The notes beneath the pieces were generated by a model. That model had not been told where the DNA came from, made no database searches, and was given only the letters and a program-made list of their open reading frames with translations. Of a DNA stretch of 64,000 bases, positions 1 through 10,777 are shown one piece after another. Positions within the stretch are counted from its first letter, which is position 1, and the number at the start of each line of letters is the position of its first letter. The stretch is from Gnetum montanum (lineage: Eukaryota; Streptophyta; Gnetopsida; Gnetales; Gnetaceae). Location of the stretch: contig MNCI01029224.1 of the NCBI GenBank assembly GCA_015680685.1, positions 172,154 through 236,153 of the forward strand. The letters run 5' to 3'. The translations under genes were made by a program, and so were the position numbers.

Positions 1-1440
1 ATACAGTGGTTTGGAAGTGATCCAAAAGCTAAACAAATAGTATACAGCTAGGATTGAGATTGAACCATTGAAATACATAGTCAGAAGTCACATTTTGCTA
101 TTACAAAAATTGTGTTTTTTACTTTGCCAATATATTAAGGTTACAAGCTAATGTAGGCCTACAAAGATAATGCTTACAACATTTGCACATCATAAGCCAC
201 AGGTGTTGGTAAATCATAAATACTTTAATAGTTACACATTTTGGAAATTGTCTATCTTTGGTTATGGTTGGCCAACAATGATGTAATTGTTAATAATTGT
301 GCTATAATATATTTCTGTGTTCTTATAGAGGAACATCATCACAAGCATCACAAGAAGATACCAAGAAGAGATTTGGCAGAGTGCATGAGCAAGAAGAAAT
401 GAGACAAACATAGGGAAGACCTCACAAAGGCTCTCAGGCTATTGCATGGGATAATGCTAGAGAGCAAGAGGAATATCAGTGTGCTTAGAAGAGATTAGCA
501 TAAGAGGAGGGGTAATGAAGGGAGGTGAAACTTAGATTAGCCCCCTTGCAAAGTCCAAGGAACTTCTGTTCCTTGATGCAGCTTATTTGGCTAGAGATGC
601 TTAATAAGCTTATTCAACACTATCTTGAATTCATCATCACTGAAGGTCCTAATTATTATGAGGAGAAAGCCCATCAGTTTTATGTGACACATCATTGAGG
701 ATCACTTGTTTTAATTTGGTCAAGATTGATGATTCCATAGAGGGAGTAGATCTTGGGGTAAGTACTTAACATGTTAGTTGGTCCATAGAGGGAGTATTTT
801 GTGACTACTACTTCAAAGAAAAAGCATAGCTATTGAGAAAGGTATGTGAGGTGGAGACTAATCATAAAGGATGGCCTTATAGGAACTTCACCAGACATTA
901 GAGTGTTCTTATTAGGGTAATTCACAAAGACCTCTTGGTTGTCACACATCACACTCATATGATGTCCTTTGTCTTGATGGTCTTACTAGATTTAGAGGGG
1001 GAGTGTTCATTGAACTATCCTTACATTATAATTAGAAGAATGAAGATCATTAGTATAGATGTTGCTGTAATGCCTTCACCATTAGCCATGTTTTCTCTTT
1101 TTAGGCATTGGCAAATCCTAGAATCTGAGAAGGATGATAGAGAAGTGCAAGTTTTCGGTAAAGATTAGTCCCACGTTTGGGATGTGAATTTTACACATAG
1201 CATGTTCCTAGGACATGACTTAATGATCAAAATTGGCTCCTAGACCCATGTGTCCTAGAAGATGGTAGAAAGGATGATTAGGATGAGTAGTATGGGAAAA
1301 CTGATGAGATGTAGGTTGCTCATATCCATCTTGATTAGCAACAATAGTTTGGAAATGGTGTAACAATTTTTGCCTACTTAGAGGCCATGGAGGGTAGGTT
1401 GATTGCTTGCATGGATGTCTAAGACTCCAAGTAATTGTTT
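1..1440. other. No recognisable gene
   Basis: I see no gene family here. Short open stretches, such as 935-1168 on the plus strand, lack recognisable motifs and are flanked by stops in all frames. The segment from about 320 to 1200 has purine-rich, vaguely protein-like composition (a glutamate/lysine-rich frame near 330-430), so an old coding relic cannot be excluded. Confidence 0.4.
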
Positions 1441-3240
1441 CTTCCCAGTAGGTTTCAATGTCTTCCAGTTGAAACTACTAGATGGTGCTAATCACATTGC
1501 CTCGTAATTTACATAGATCTTGCTAACAAATTATCCTTTGCCTTTTAAAAGCCACAAAATTGAAGTAATTATTCCCTACCAGAAGGTTTGAATATTTTTT
1601 AGATGATCTTCTGCCTTCTAGATGACACTCTACCTTCTAGTAGCCTTAAACTCTAACCAATTATTCCCTTCCAGAAGGTCTTAATGCCTTGTAGTTGCAA
1701 TTGTAGGAAGGTGCTAGTTGCACTGCTTCACAGCTTACATAGAACATACTACCAAATGATCCTCTACTTTTCAGAAGTCATAAACTCCAACTAATTATTC
1801 CCTACTAGAAGGTGTGCATGACTTACTAATGATCTTCTACCTTTCATATGATCCTTTACCTTCTAGTAGCCTTAAACTCCAAGAAATTATTCCCTTTCAG
1901 AAGGTCTTAATACCTTCCGATTGAGACTACAGGAGGGTGCTAGTCACACTACCTTGTAGTTTACGTAGAACTTGCTACTAGATGATCCTTTGCCTTTTGA
2001 AAGCCATAAACTCTAATCAATTATTCCCTACTAGAAGATCAAGATGCCTTTTGGATGACCTTATGCCTTCTGAAAGCCACAAAATCCAACCACTTATTCC
2101 TTTTTGGAAGGTCTAATTGCATTTCGGTTGGGATCATACGAGGGTGCTAGTCATATTGCCACACAGCTTATGTAGAACTTTCTACCAAATGATCTTATGC
2201 CTTTCTAAAAGCCACAGACTTTAAATAGTTATTTCCTTTTAGAAGGTCTGAATGCTTTTTGGTTGAGAATACTAGAGGGTGCTAGTCGCATTACCTCGTA
2301 GTTTACATAGAACTTGCTACTGGATGATCTTATATCTTCCAAAAGCCACAAAATCTAACCAATTGTTCCCTACTAGAAGGTCTAGATGCCTTTTGGATAA
2401 TTGTCTACCTTTCAAATGATACTCTACCTTCAAGTAGCCTAAAACTGCAAGCAATTATTTCCTTCCAAAAGGTTTGATTGCCTTCCAATTGGGACTACGA
2501 GAGGATGCTAGTCACGCTGACTCATAGTTTACATTGAACTTGCTATTGGATGATTCTTTACCTTTCAAAAGCCACAAACTCTAATAAGTTATTTCCTACT
2601 AGAAGGTTTGGATGCTTTCCGAATGATCTTTTGTCTTTTGGATGATCCTTTATCTTCTAGTAACCTTAAACTCCAACCAATTATTCCCTTCCAGAAGGTC
2701 TAAATGCTTTTTGGTTAAGACTACAAGAGGATGCTAGTGGCATTGCCTTAGAGTTTACATAGACTTTGCTATTAGATGATCCTTTGCCTTCCAGAAGCCA
2801 CAAACTCCAAAAAATTATTCCTTGCTAGAAGGTTTGGATGCCTTTCAAATGACCTTTTGTCCATTGGTAGCCTTAAAATCCAAGTAATTATTCCCTTTTG
2901 GAAGGTCTTAATGTCTTCTAGTTAAGATTGTAGGAGGGTGCTAGTTGCACTTGTAGTTTACATAGAACTTGTACTGGATGATCCTATTCCTTTTGAAAGC
3001 CATAAACTCCAACTAATTCTTCCCTAATGGAAGGTATAGATGCCTTCCAATTGATCTTCTACCTATTGGATGATACTCTATCTTCTAGTAGCCTAAAACT
3101 CCAACCAATTATTTCCTTCTAGAAGGTCAAATTGTCTTCTAGTTGGGATTGTGGGAGAGTGCTAGTTACATTGACTCATAGTTTACATAGAACTTGCTAC
3201 CAGATGAGTCTCTACCTTTTGGAAGACATAGAGTTAAAAA
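1441..3240. repeat. Tandem array, ~225-bp monomer made of two sub-units
   Basis: A landmark close to AGTTTACATAGAACTTGCTA recurs near 1508, 1731, 1958, 2167, 2299, 2527, 2751, 2955 and 3179. Spacing is mostly 204-228 bp, with one short 132-bp step. A second landmark, close to TTATTCCCTTCCAGAAGGTC, recurs about twice per monomer (near 1568, 1660, 1793, 1886, 2020, 2093, 2229, 2361, 2453, 2589, 2680, 2814, 2887, 3015, 3108), alternating steps of about 92 (sometimes 73) and 134 bp. Each monomer is thus an ancient dimer of related sub-units. Copies differ at many positions, so the array is old or not being homogenised. No conserved reading frame is seen. Confidence 0.85.
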
Positions 3241-3242
3241 TA

Positions 3243-3340
3243 GTCAGTCAAAGTGTGACTTGCATTTCTCTCAAAACCTAAAAACTAGAAAATAGTGCGT
3301 CAAAGTGTGACTGGCATTCCCCTCACAACCTGAAACAGAA
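3243..3340. repeat. Short direct duplication, ~53-bp spacing
   Basis: The phrase GTCAAAGTGTGACTKGCATT occurs twice about 53 bp apart directly after the large array, each time followed by a similar CTCAAAACCT/CTCACAACCT tail. It is a small local duplication of noncoding DNA. Confidence 0.55.
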
Positions 3341-4315
3341 TCCTTTAGAACAAAATGTGAGATAACTGTGATTCACATCTTTTCTCACACCATAACTTTT
3401 GTTGGATGCACATCAAAGCGAGATGCATGTTCTCGTGCTCTTGAAATAGTGTGATTTATTGAAAGATGCATGTCTTTGCAATCCCTTTGCATCAACTACG
3501 AGAACATGCGTATCGCATTCTATTTTAAAATTGTGATGACATGCAACATGCATGGTTTTGCAACCTTAGGGTACAATAGACTATGTGTCATGTGCCATTG
3601 CACTATAGATGTATGAGTTTAGTGCAACTCACAGGTTAGTGCATCAGTACCTACATTTACAAACTCATTTTTCATATTAATTTAAACTTTGAAAATTGAA
3701 ATTAGAAAAGCAAAAAAAAAAAAAAAAAAATCTCAAGAGAGTCATATGTAAGTATGAGACATGAAATTACATATGAGCCAAAATTGAGGATGAGTTATGA
3801 GAGACCAAAAATGCTATAACAATTAAGAATTGAATATATATATATATAATGTCAAATAGCCCATACATATAGAAAACATTACGAATAATATATTACATAT
3901 TCTTTTACAAAATTGAATAAGATATTTGTTACAACCAAAATGCATCACAAATTCATTTACAAAATCATAGAAGAGATGCATTGCAACTCAATACCATTAG
4001 AAAAATGGAATGCATCATGGAAAATGACTATAATCAGATTTAGTTATATCACAAAATACAATTGGACCTTGTTCATTGTAGTTCTCCTTTAGCATATGCT
4101 ATAGTCACATGTTTCTCCAAACTTGATGAACTCTTGGAGAACTTAGGACTTTTTGTATCATGGATTTCCAATACATTGAAACAAAATCTATAGTGAAATT
4201 CAACTCTTAACTAAGTACCAAGTGATGCATATAGATTAATGTATAGATCCTATAGTCATATTGATTTTCTTATTTCAGAAAACCTTTAACTATAATTACA
4301 TTTCATTTTTTACCT
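3341..4315. other. Noncoding, low-complexity tracts
   Basis: There is no gene here that I can support. The stretch holds a poly(A) run at 3712-3730 and a TA dinucleotide run at 3835-3848, otherwise AT-rich sequence. It lies downstream (minus-strand sense) of the ULP1-like relic and may include its decayed 3' part. Confidence 0.5.
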
Positions 4316-4905
4316 TCTTTTTCCCTCTTTTTCGTGAGTTCCATGACATCTTTAGAGCAAACATACTCACGATCAAATAAATAGTCAATAAAATTCAACA
4401 TCAATTTTCTAACTACTACAAGATGTTGAAGGCATTGAATCATACACCAAAATTTTATATGCTAGTATGTCAAAAATAACAAGAATACAATGCCTACTAG
4501 TATACAAAAGAAGACAAAAGAATGTGGGTCCAGATTGCAAAAACTCATCCCAACATATTTTACCTTTAAGGTCTTTAACAAAATCTATTTCTACAACAAA
4601 ATCATCAAATTCTTCAACCAACATACCACTTTCAATATTTCAGTTATATCTTTTGCTACCTTTTTTTGATCTATGTCTTAATTGGTTCTTCTGAGATACT
4701 TGCATCTTACTCTTCAAGGATGTCACATAAGATTGAAACATACTGTCAAATATTTTGTATTCTGAAATTCATGATAGCCATAGAGTGACTTTTGAAGTTT
4801 CTTCAAGTGTATGATATAGACATTTATGATCTTATCATCCAGCCATTCACTCCTAAAAGAGAATCTTGTGGCAACCTATGGCACAAATGATGTTTTCACA
4901 AGCTC
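4316..4905 (-). pseudogene. ULP1-like cysteine protease (peptidase C48) relic
   Basis: Read on the minus strand, the segment near 4860-4790 gives SEWLDDKIINVYIIHLKKL, matching the ULP1/SENP hallmark 'WLnDevINfYl'. Farther on, near 4530-4420, a frame reads RHCILVIFDILAYKILVYDS, matching the family's His block (HWvLvvidl...yDSl) with the usual Trp replaced by Cys. The Asp of the triad is still visible; the later Cys block was not found. Frameshifts and stops separate the two blocks (for instance near 4730), and the longest uninterrupted piece is about 71 codons (4409-4624). ULP1 proteases remove SUMO-type modifiers from proteins; in plants many such copies are carried by Mutator-like or CACTA transposons. 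The source here is unknown because no terminal inverted repeats were seen. It is inactive. Confidence 0.65.
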
Positions 4906-5178
4906 TTTATTGTCAAGCATACCATAGAAAAGCAACTACATCACTTTATTAATTGTTGCACAATCATGAATTGGTGTTTTCAAATCAACATTAGCATCAA
5001 CTGTAAAATGGAAAAATTAGATAATAAACTCAGACTACATTTTACCATGATAGTTTTATACATATTATAAGATAAGAGGGTGAGCAACAAATCAAAAATT
5101 TAAATTTCAAAACATAACATATGCAACATCAGTGATGAGTTATCATTGGTTAGATTGCATCGACATGAATGTGTCGAC

Positions 5179-5260
5179 GTGATCCCATTGACATGTACTT
5201 GTTGATGTCCTGCATCAATGTGATCCCATTGACATGTACTTGTTGACATAGCTGCATTGA
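5179..5260. repeat. 41-bp tandem duplication in U3
   Basis: Two units (5179-5219 and 5220-5260) both start GTGATCCCATTGACATGTAC and run on to TTGTTGA. They sit about 80 bp upstream of the TATA box and are flanked by palindromic GTCGAC-type boxes (near 5172-5178), an arrangement resembling promoter-proximal enhancer repeats of LTRs. Confidence 0.75.
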
Positions 5261-5341
5261 TGCATACGTGTCAACATGTACTCATCAATGCATGATTTAA
5301 TGCATCGACGCATAAGTGTCGATGAAGTGTTTGGTCTTGCC

Positions 5342-5350
5342 TATATAAAT
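5342..5350 (+). promoter_or_regulatory. LTR TATA box
   Basis: TATATAAAT lies within the 5' LTR, downstream of the tandem duplication and upstream of the region shared with the other LTRs of this family, where the U3/R boundary is expected. This is assigned by position and consensus only. Confidence 0.6.
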
Positions 5351-6069
5351 GCATGCATCTACTACATTTAAGGTAATTCATTCATAAGTAGCATAGTGAG
5401 GCTCTTGCAGTTTGTTCATTTGATACTTAGAATATTTTCTAAGTGCCCACAGTAGGAGTTGAAAAGTACATGGATCTTTATTCGAGTGCTAATGTGCCTA
5501 GACACTTTAGTGTGAACGATAATAAAGATAAACTTTCTTAATAAACCTTGCAGCACTTAGCATAATATTTCTTTAATACAATTTATTATTCATGCAATTT
5601 ACTTTTATGCATTTAATTAATTAATTCAATATCAACAATTAATGCACATAAGTACAACCATCTCGAGCATATGTTAACACTTGGTAATCCTAGTAGCACT
5701 TATGCTTGGTAACCTAGTAGCGTTGTAATGTGTTTAGGATGTGTATGATAGATGGGAACAGATGTTGATGTTAGGATTAGTCTAAGGTATTAATTAGCTA
5801 CTAGATTAATTAGCATTTAATTACTTTATTTTCACACCTAGGAGAAATAGATAAAATATAAAAATGATATAAATCATGTGCCTTAGTTACACTTAGCCAT
5901 ACCATTGTACCTTACAAGTTGAATTGGGAAGACGATGATCATGTCTTTAAGATTCACTACCTAGATAAGGTGTACTTAGAGAACTAAATTCTATGGAATT
6001 TAACTAAATCACTTAGTGAATGCTGGTGATTTGTATGGTTGGGCATAGGGATTGCTTGCTACTCATCAT

Positions 6070-6087
6070 TGGTGTCATTGTTGAGGA
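6070..6087 (+). promoter_or_regulatory. Primer-binding site, tRNA-Asp type, decayed
   Basis: TGGTGTCATTGTTGAGGA follows the LTR end after one base. Athila/Tat elements of plants commonly use TGGCGCCGTTGCCGGGGA. Every difference from that form is a C-to-T or G-to-A transition, three of them at former CpG positions, as expected after methylation of an inactive copy. Confidence 0.75.
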
Positions 6088-6215
6088 TTTTAGTTAGCTA
6101 CGTGTGCTATCTAGGAAGTTAAGGAAATAACTAAACAATGTTGTAAAGGCCTTAAAAGATAAAATAATTAAAATAACAAAGAATATTAAAAGCACACTAT
6201 TTTTCAAACACTAAT

Positions 6216-8205
6216 ATGACTTCTTCTGGTAGGGAAGATTCTCCACTGGTATTCATGGGCAATTCTAATCCAAGATAAGAAGGTCCTAAACCACCTCTTC
6301 CCTAATAATGCAAGGTGGTCTACATGCATCTAGATGCTTACACTTTGGACTTCACCTTCATCCTACACTAGGATGAATAGATGTGGTGAAGGGACATTGA
6401 GGGTAACATTGTGTTGTTGCTCAATTGCTTAGTTCATGTGATGTTGCCCCACAATCTTATGAGATTGAGCATTGTAGGGCTCAATGTTAAATATGAAGTG
6501 CAAGATCATGTTTACTAGGATTATCATCCCACAGAGGCACAATGAAAGAAAGATTAGTAGATGGAAGTTTAGTATGAGACATCAAAAGGGAAACAGTTCA
6601 CAAACACCTTGTTCTTATTGGGCCAAAAGGAAGGAGAAGACCTCTTTTCAAGGACTTACCAATACATAGATGCTTCTCCTCTCCTTGATGAGGAGGCCCT
6701 TAAATAACATCTACACTCTACTATAGACAACCCTGGTTTGGTAAAGAATGAGTTCCATGACCATGGGGTCTTGAAAGAAGGGAACCAAGGTAGGAGCAAT
6801 GATAAGCATCACAATAAGGACAAACATGGTGATCGTGGCCGAGACTAAAGAAGAGAAGGTAGCAGGTATCACTTTGGTGATGGCTCTCCTTCCTCTTCAC
6901 CTTTGTCATCCTCATCATCTTCCTCCTCCAACTTAGATTAAATTCGTAGAAGGAACATAGACTATGATGAAGGTAACCGGTGGAATAGGGATGACCATAG
7001 ATCTTATCAAAATAGTAGAGACCAGGGGTGTGGGTAATCAAGGGAGGACCACCATAAAGAAAGAAGGGATAGTAGAGGGAATCATAAGCATCATGGCCAT
7101 AGAGAACGATATGATTATGATGAGCCTCTACTTGCCACCAAAAACATGCTGAACATTGTAGAGGTTGTAATGATTTCAACAAGACACATGTAAGATAGCT
7201 GGATTAAATCTCCCTAAGTTTGAAGGGGGATATAGTTTTGATCCATAAAATCATCTCCAAGCCTTTCACAATGCATGTGCCTTACAAAACATTGAGAACG
7301 AATGGTAAAAACTGAAGCTATTTTCTAGGACATTCATCAAGGAGGCTAAAATTTGGTATTGGTCCTTGGAGCTAGAATCCATCTAAAGATGGAGTACGAT
7401 GCTTGAACTCTTCAATGACAAGTATTAGATGTACTCCCAAGTGTCTAACTTGAGAAGGTAGATCCAAGGTTGGAAGTAAGGAACATATGAATCCTTGGAT
7501 GTGGCCATGGGTAGGTATTACTCTTTGTTACACTGATGTCTAGGCCATGGTTATTTTCAAAGAAAGTAGCTCCATCATATCATAGATGAGCTCTGAACAG
7601 AAACGAGGATAAGTCTTAGAGTTTATGACCAAGGAAGGCTTTCAGAGCTAAGGGTCCATTAAATCCAAAGGCTCATTGAGTAAGAAATGAAATAAGAAGA
7701 TGAATTGAGGAAAAGTAAAAGTGCAAAGAAGTACAATTAGGATCCTTCCATTCAGAAATGGAAGGTCAAGTTGTGTCATAATGAGGAGGAGGCATTACTT
7801 GAAGAAGTTGCGCAATGAAAAACCTTGTTGATACAAATTTTTTTTTCTGAAATTTTGATGAAGTTTGATAAATATGGGATTATTTGAATGAAAAGTTTCA
7901 AAATTCTTTAAAAATCATAGAGGAGACTAAAGAGCAAGGTAGTGGTTGTGATCAAAGAAGACTAAAGGAAGCTGAATGTGTCCATCATAAGAGTAAGGGA
8001 AAGGCTATTGTAGTGGAAGAGGTTACAAATTCCAAAATAAATGATGATGCTGGATGTGACATCTACCAATATGAACATCCTAAGGGATGTTATCCAATTG
8101 TGTCACACTTGAAGGAATCTAGGGTGTATGCTTTGAATCCTAGATTGGCAAAATGGCAAATACCTAGGAGGTTACCTTACTTGCAAGACAACTATAGGTA
8201 GTTCC
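6216..8205 (+). pseudogene. gag of truncated Athila-like element
   Basis: A likely start (ATG at 6216-6218, beginning MTSSGREDSP) opens a frame that soon hits stops. Pieces equal to the gag of the downstream element can be followed to a distinctive C-terminal block near 8056-8155 (YEHPKGCYP, then ESRVYALNPRLAKWQ), which is YDHPKGCCP and ESRVYALNP in the other copy. A Ser/Arg/His-rich stretch near 6700-7000 corresponds to a charged linker. Gag forms the particle that packages element RNA. The best continuous pieces are 6484-6669 and 7884-8201; the remainder is broken. A long minus-strand open frame at 6721-7182 lies opposite this gag and is not taken as a gene. Confidence 0.7.
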
Positions 8206-8705
8206 ATGAACAAGCCTACTATTTGAGTAGAATACCACCTCAACCTCATGAGAAGTACTAGTAGTGGTAACATCCACCTCAACCTCATGAGAAGTACTAG
8301 TAGTGGCAACATCCACAATCATGGGGGATGCCACCACCAAGGTAGCAGTACCCTTACTGTTAGCTAGATTCATATGGGTACTATGTTCAATAGTCCATTT
8401 CTTTATGTGACTATTCTAGTTATGCATCTTTCTAGCACCACTACTACCCTGTTGAATATTATAGAGCACAATCTCAAAGAGGGGAGTCTCCATTTCCCTA
8501 TTACCCTTCTCATCCTTTTGCACCTGTACCTCTACCCTCAACTCAGTTTCCACCTGCTCCATCCATGTAAGGTGAAATTCCAACCCAACCATAGCAAAGC
8601 AATGTCACAAGGGCTATTAACTTACAACTAGCTTTTTAGCCAAGTGATTCAAATACTAAGTCCAAAAAACAAACCTTTTTCCAAACCAACAGTCCTACTA
8701 AGCCC

Positions 8706-9345
8706 TCACAGATACTTGTGGTTGTTGACCCTACTTCCTCTTCCTCCTCTATAATATCCTTCGAGATCCCTTTGAACTAAACATTTCCTAGGGTGCATAT
8801 TGTAATGTTGACCTATGTGGTCATTGATTGGATAAAGGTTGGCCACCTTCCTGAGAAGAGATATGATCCTGGAAGTCCTCTCATTTACTTGCAAATCACT
8901 GGAAATGAACGTTGCAAGGCTCTTTTAGACTTAGGTTCTAGTATCAATTTGAGCTCACATGAAATGTACAAAGCCTAGAACTTGTTTTCTCTCCAGAAGA
9001 GCAACATTTATCTAGAGTTAGCATATTAGCCCATTACCATTCCCTTGGGATTCATGGAGGACATTGTGACCACCATTTGTTGATGATCATATCTTGTTAA
9101 CTTCTTGGTGATCTGTGTGGATAATTGTAAGGAGGACTTCACTATCATCATGGAAAGGGCATGGCTAAGTACAATTGATGCATGGCTGGGAATCAGATAC
9201 CTCTTCTTGGAAATTTTCAAGGAAAATAACTTTAGCAAGATAAAGAGAAAGAATGTTCCATGCATCATGTATAGTGACATAGGGTGCCATTGCATGCAAA
9301 AACTATGGACCATTAAAAGTACCACAGTTACAGCATGTGGGTAGT
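8706..9345 (+). pseudogene. Aspartic protease region, Athila-like
   Basis: The frame at 8793-8978 contains CKALLDLGSSINLSSHEMYK, corresponding to the retropepsin motif (usually L-x-D-x-G-A/S-S-x-N-L-x-P). A stop (TAG after YKA) breaks it at the same place as in the element at 53172-62873, so this stop was probably already present in a common ancestor. The second half (9105-9344) reads DFTIIMERAWLSTIDAWLGI, matching DFPIIVGRSWLSIIDSCLGI in the other copy. Retropepsin cleaves the Gag-Pol polyprotein. It is inactive. Confidence 0.7.
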
Positions 9346-9839
9346 GTGTAAATGTCACAGAAATTCAAAGGTATTTATATGTAGCAACCACAAAATAGGA
9401 TGGCATCTAGTGGCTTATAGCTGAAGTAGAAAGTAGTTCAACCTTATACATGGAACAAATTGAGAGCCTTACAACTACCTATGTTGAAGGCATGGAAAAA
9501 ATAGAGTAAGTCTATCACCAACTCTCTGATGAACTTGATGTAACCAATTGGGGAGAGTTGGAAATCTCTGAGAGCTTTAAATAGGAGTCCTTTGAGTTGA
9601 AAACTCTATGGGTCAAAATGGAATATTCTTTTTTGAACAATGAAAAACTAATCATCATCAATGCCAACCTTGCCCTTGTGTAGAAAAAGAAGATATTGGA
9701 GGTGGTCAACAAATGGCCAACAACCTTTACTTAGTCATATCATGAGCTAACTAGAATTGGTCCAAGGATATGCCAACATCAAATTTACATAAATTCCTCC
9801 ATTAAACAAAAGAAGTAGCCATAGCAACAGTTGAATCCA

Positions 9840-10236
9840 AAACTCAAGTAGATTGTCAAAAATGAGATTGACCAACTCCTTAAGGTGAGGTTCTTCTATT
9901 CCATTGTGGATAGTGAGTGGATTAGCCCATTTGTGATAGTGCCAAAGAAAGGTGGGAATGGATGGTCTACATTGATTTTAGGTTGTTAAATATGGCAACT
10001 TACAAGAATCATTTTCCTTTACCATTTGTGTACCAGGTGTTGGACACAATTTTTGGGCATTGTTATTGTAGTTTTTTGGATGGTTATAGTGGTTATAATC
10101 AAATTTAGATAGCACTAGAAGATTAGGCCAAAACCACATTCACAAGTTCTTGGGGGACTTTCACATATAGAAAGATGCCATTCAACCTATGCAATGCCCC
10201 TGCAACATTCTAATGCCTTGTCCTAAGCTTTTTCCA
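9840..10236 (+). pseudogene. Reverse transcriptase N-terminal half, Athila-like
   Basis: The translation aligns with the RT of the downstream element: an upstream 'VIVPKKGGNGW' block, a 'HFPLPFVYQVLDTIFGH' block, 'SFLDGYSGYNQI', and 'MPFNLCNAPATF' near 10180-10210. These are the fingers/palm motifs of Ty3/gypsy RT. The catalytic (Y/F)xDD block is absent because the sequence jumps at the N (10237) straight to RNase H. Confidence 0.75.
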
Positions 10237-10237
10237 N
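10237..10237. other. Assembly gap (N) at a ~430-bp deletion
   Basis: The single N sits exactly where the sequence jumps from RT to RNase H relative to the downstream copy. About 430 bp present there (roughly 58100-58530) is missing. It may be an unresolved gap rather than a true deletion. Confidence 0.7.
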
Positions 10238-10775
10238 AACCCTTTCACATTATGATAAATGCATCAAATTATGACTTGGAAGCTATGCTCACATAGTTAG
10301 ATGATCAAAAACATCCTTATTACATCCACTATGTGAGTAGAAGCATTGTGGGTGCATAGATGAATTACACCACCATGGTGAAAGAAATAATGGTAGTGGT
10401 GTATGCCTTGGAAAAGTTTTGACACTATATGCTTGGATACAAGGTGTTTGTGCACACTAATCACAATGCAATTAGATTCCTGATGAATAAGCCAATGATA
10501 AGCCCCCATGTCATATAGTGGCTGGTGATCTTATAGGAGTTTGATCTAACATTGGTGGACAAAAAGTGAATTGAAAATATGGTTGTTGACCACTTGTCTT
10601 GATTGCAATGGAAAAGTAAAAAGGAGAAGAGCCCACTTTTAGATCAATTTATTGATGAACTCCTCTTTATCAGAGCTATTACTAAAAAATTACCCATGGA
10701 AATAAACTAGCATGATGGCATCCTCACCTACCTACTCACTCAAGAGTTACCACAGGAGTGGGACAATAGGAAGAA
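10238..10775 (+). pseudogene. RNase H / connection region, Athila-like
   Basis: After the N the sequence matches RNase H of the downstream copy: near 10246-10300 the 'sNYaLeAmLTQlDD' region, then an 'EIMVVVYALEKFxHYMLGYKVFVHTNHNAIRFLMNKPM' type of block (about 10385-10500), and 'ENMVVDHLS' near 10575-10600. RNase H degrades the RNA strand during reverse transcription. Stops interrupt it. It continues into the start of the integrase spacer ('QELPQEW...RKKHFL') and ends where the ribBA segment begins. Confidence 0.7.
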
Positions 10776-10777
10776 AC

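Larger units (their letters stand above)
5133..6068 (+). repeat. 5' LTR of truncated Athila-like element
   Basis: It begins TGATGAG and ends CTCATCA, directly followed one base later by a tRNA-Asp-type primer site. The middle and 3' portions (from about 5430 on, for example the segment around AATAAAGATAAACTTTCTTA and CCTTGCAGCA) match the LTRs at 53172 and 62058. The upstream part, with a 41-bp tandem duplication and TCGACG/CATCGA boxes, is unrelated in sequence to those LTRs. The length is 936 bp. Confidence 0.85.

Noticed and set aside
1441-3240. Possible CRISPR array
   Set aside because: Repeats are ~225 bp with diverged copies and no short identical repeat/unique spacer pattern; the context is a plant genome.
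6721-7182. 153-codon open frame, minus strand, the longest in the window
   Set aside because: It lies opposite the degenerate gag of the Athila-like element (the Ser/His/Arg-rich linker); the sense-strand similarity to the second element explains the region.
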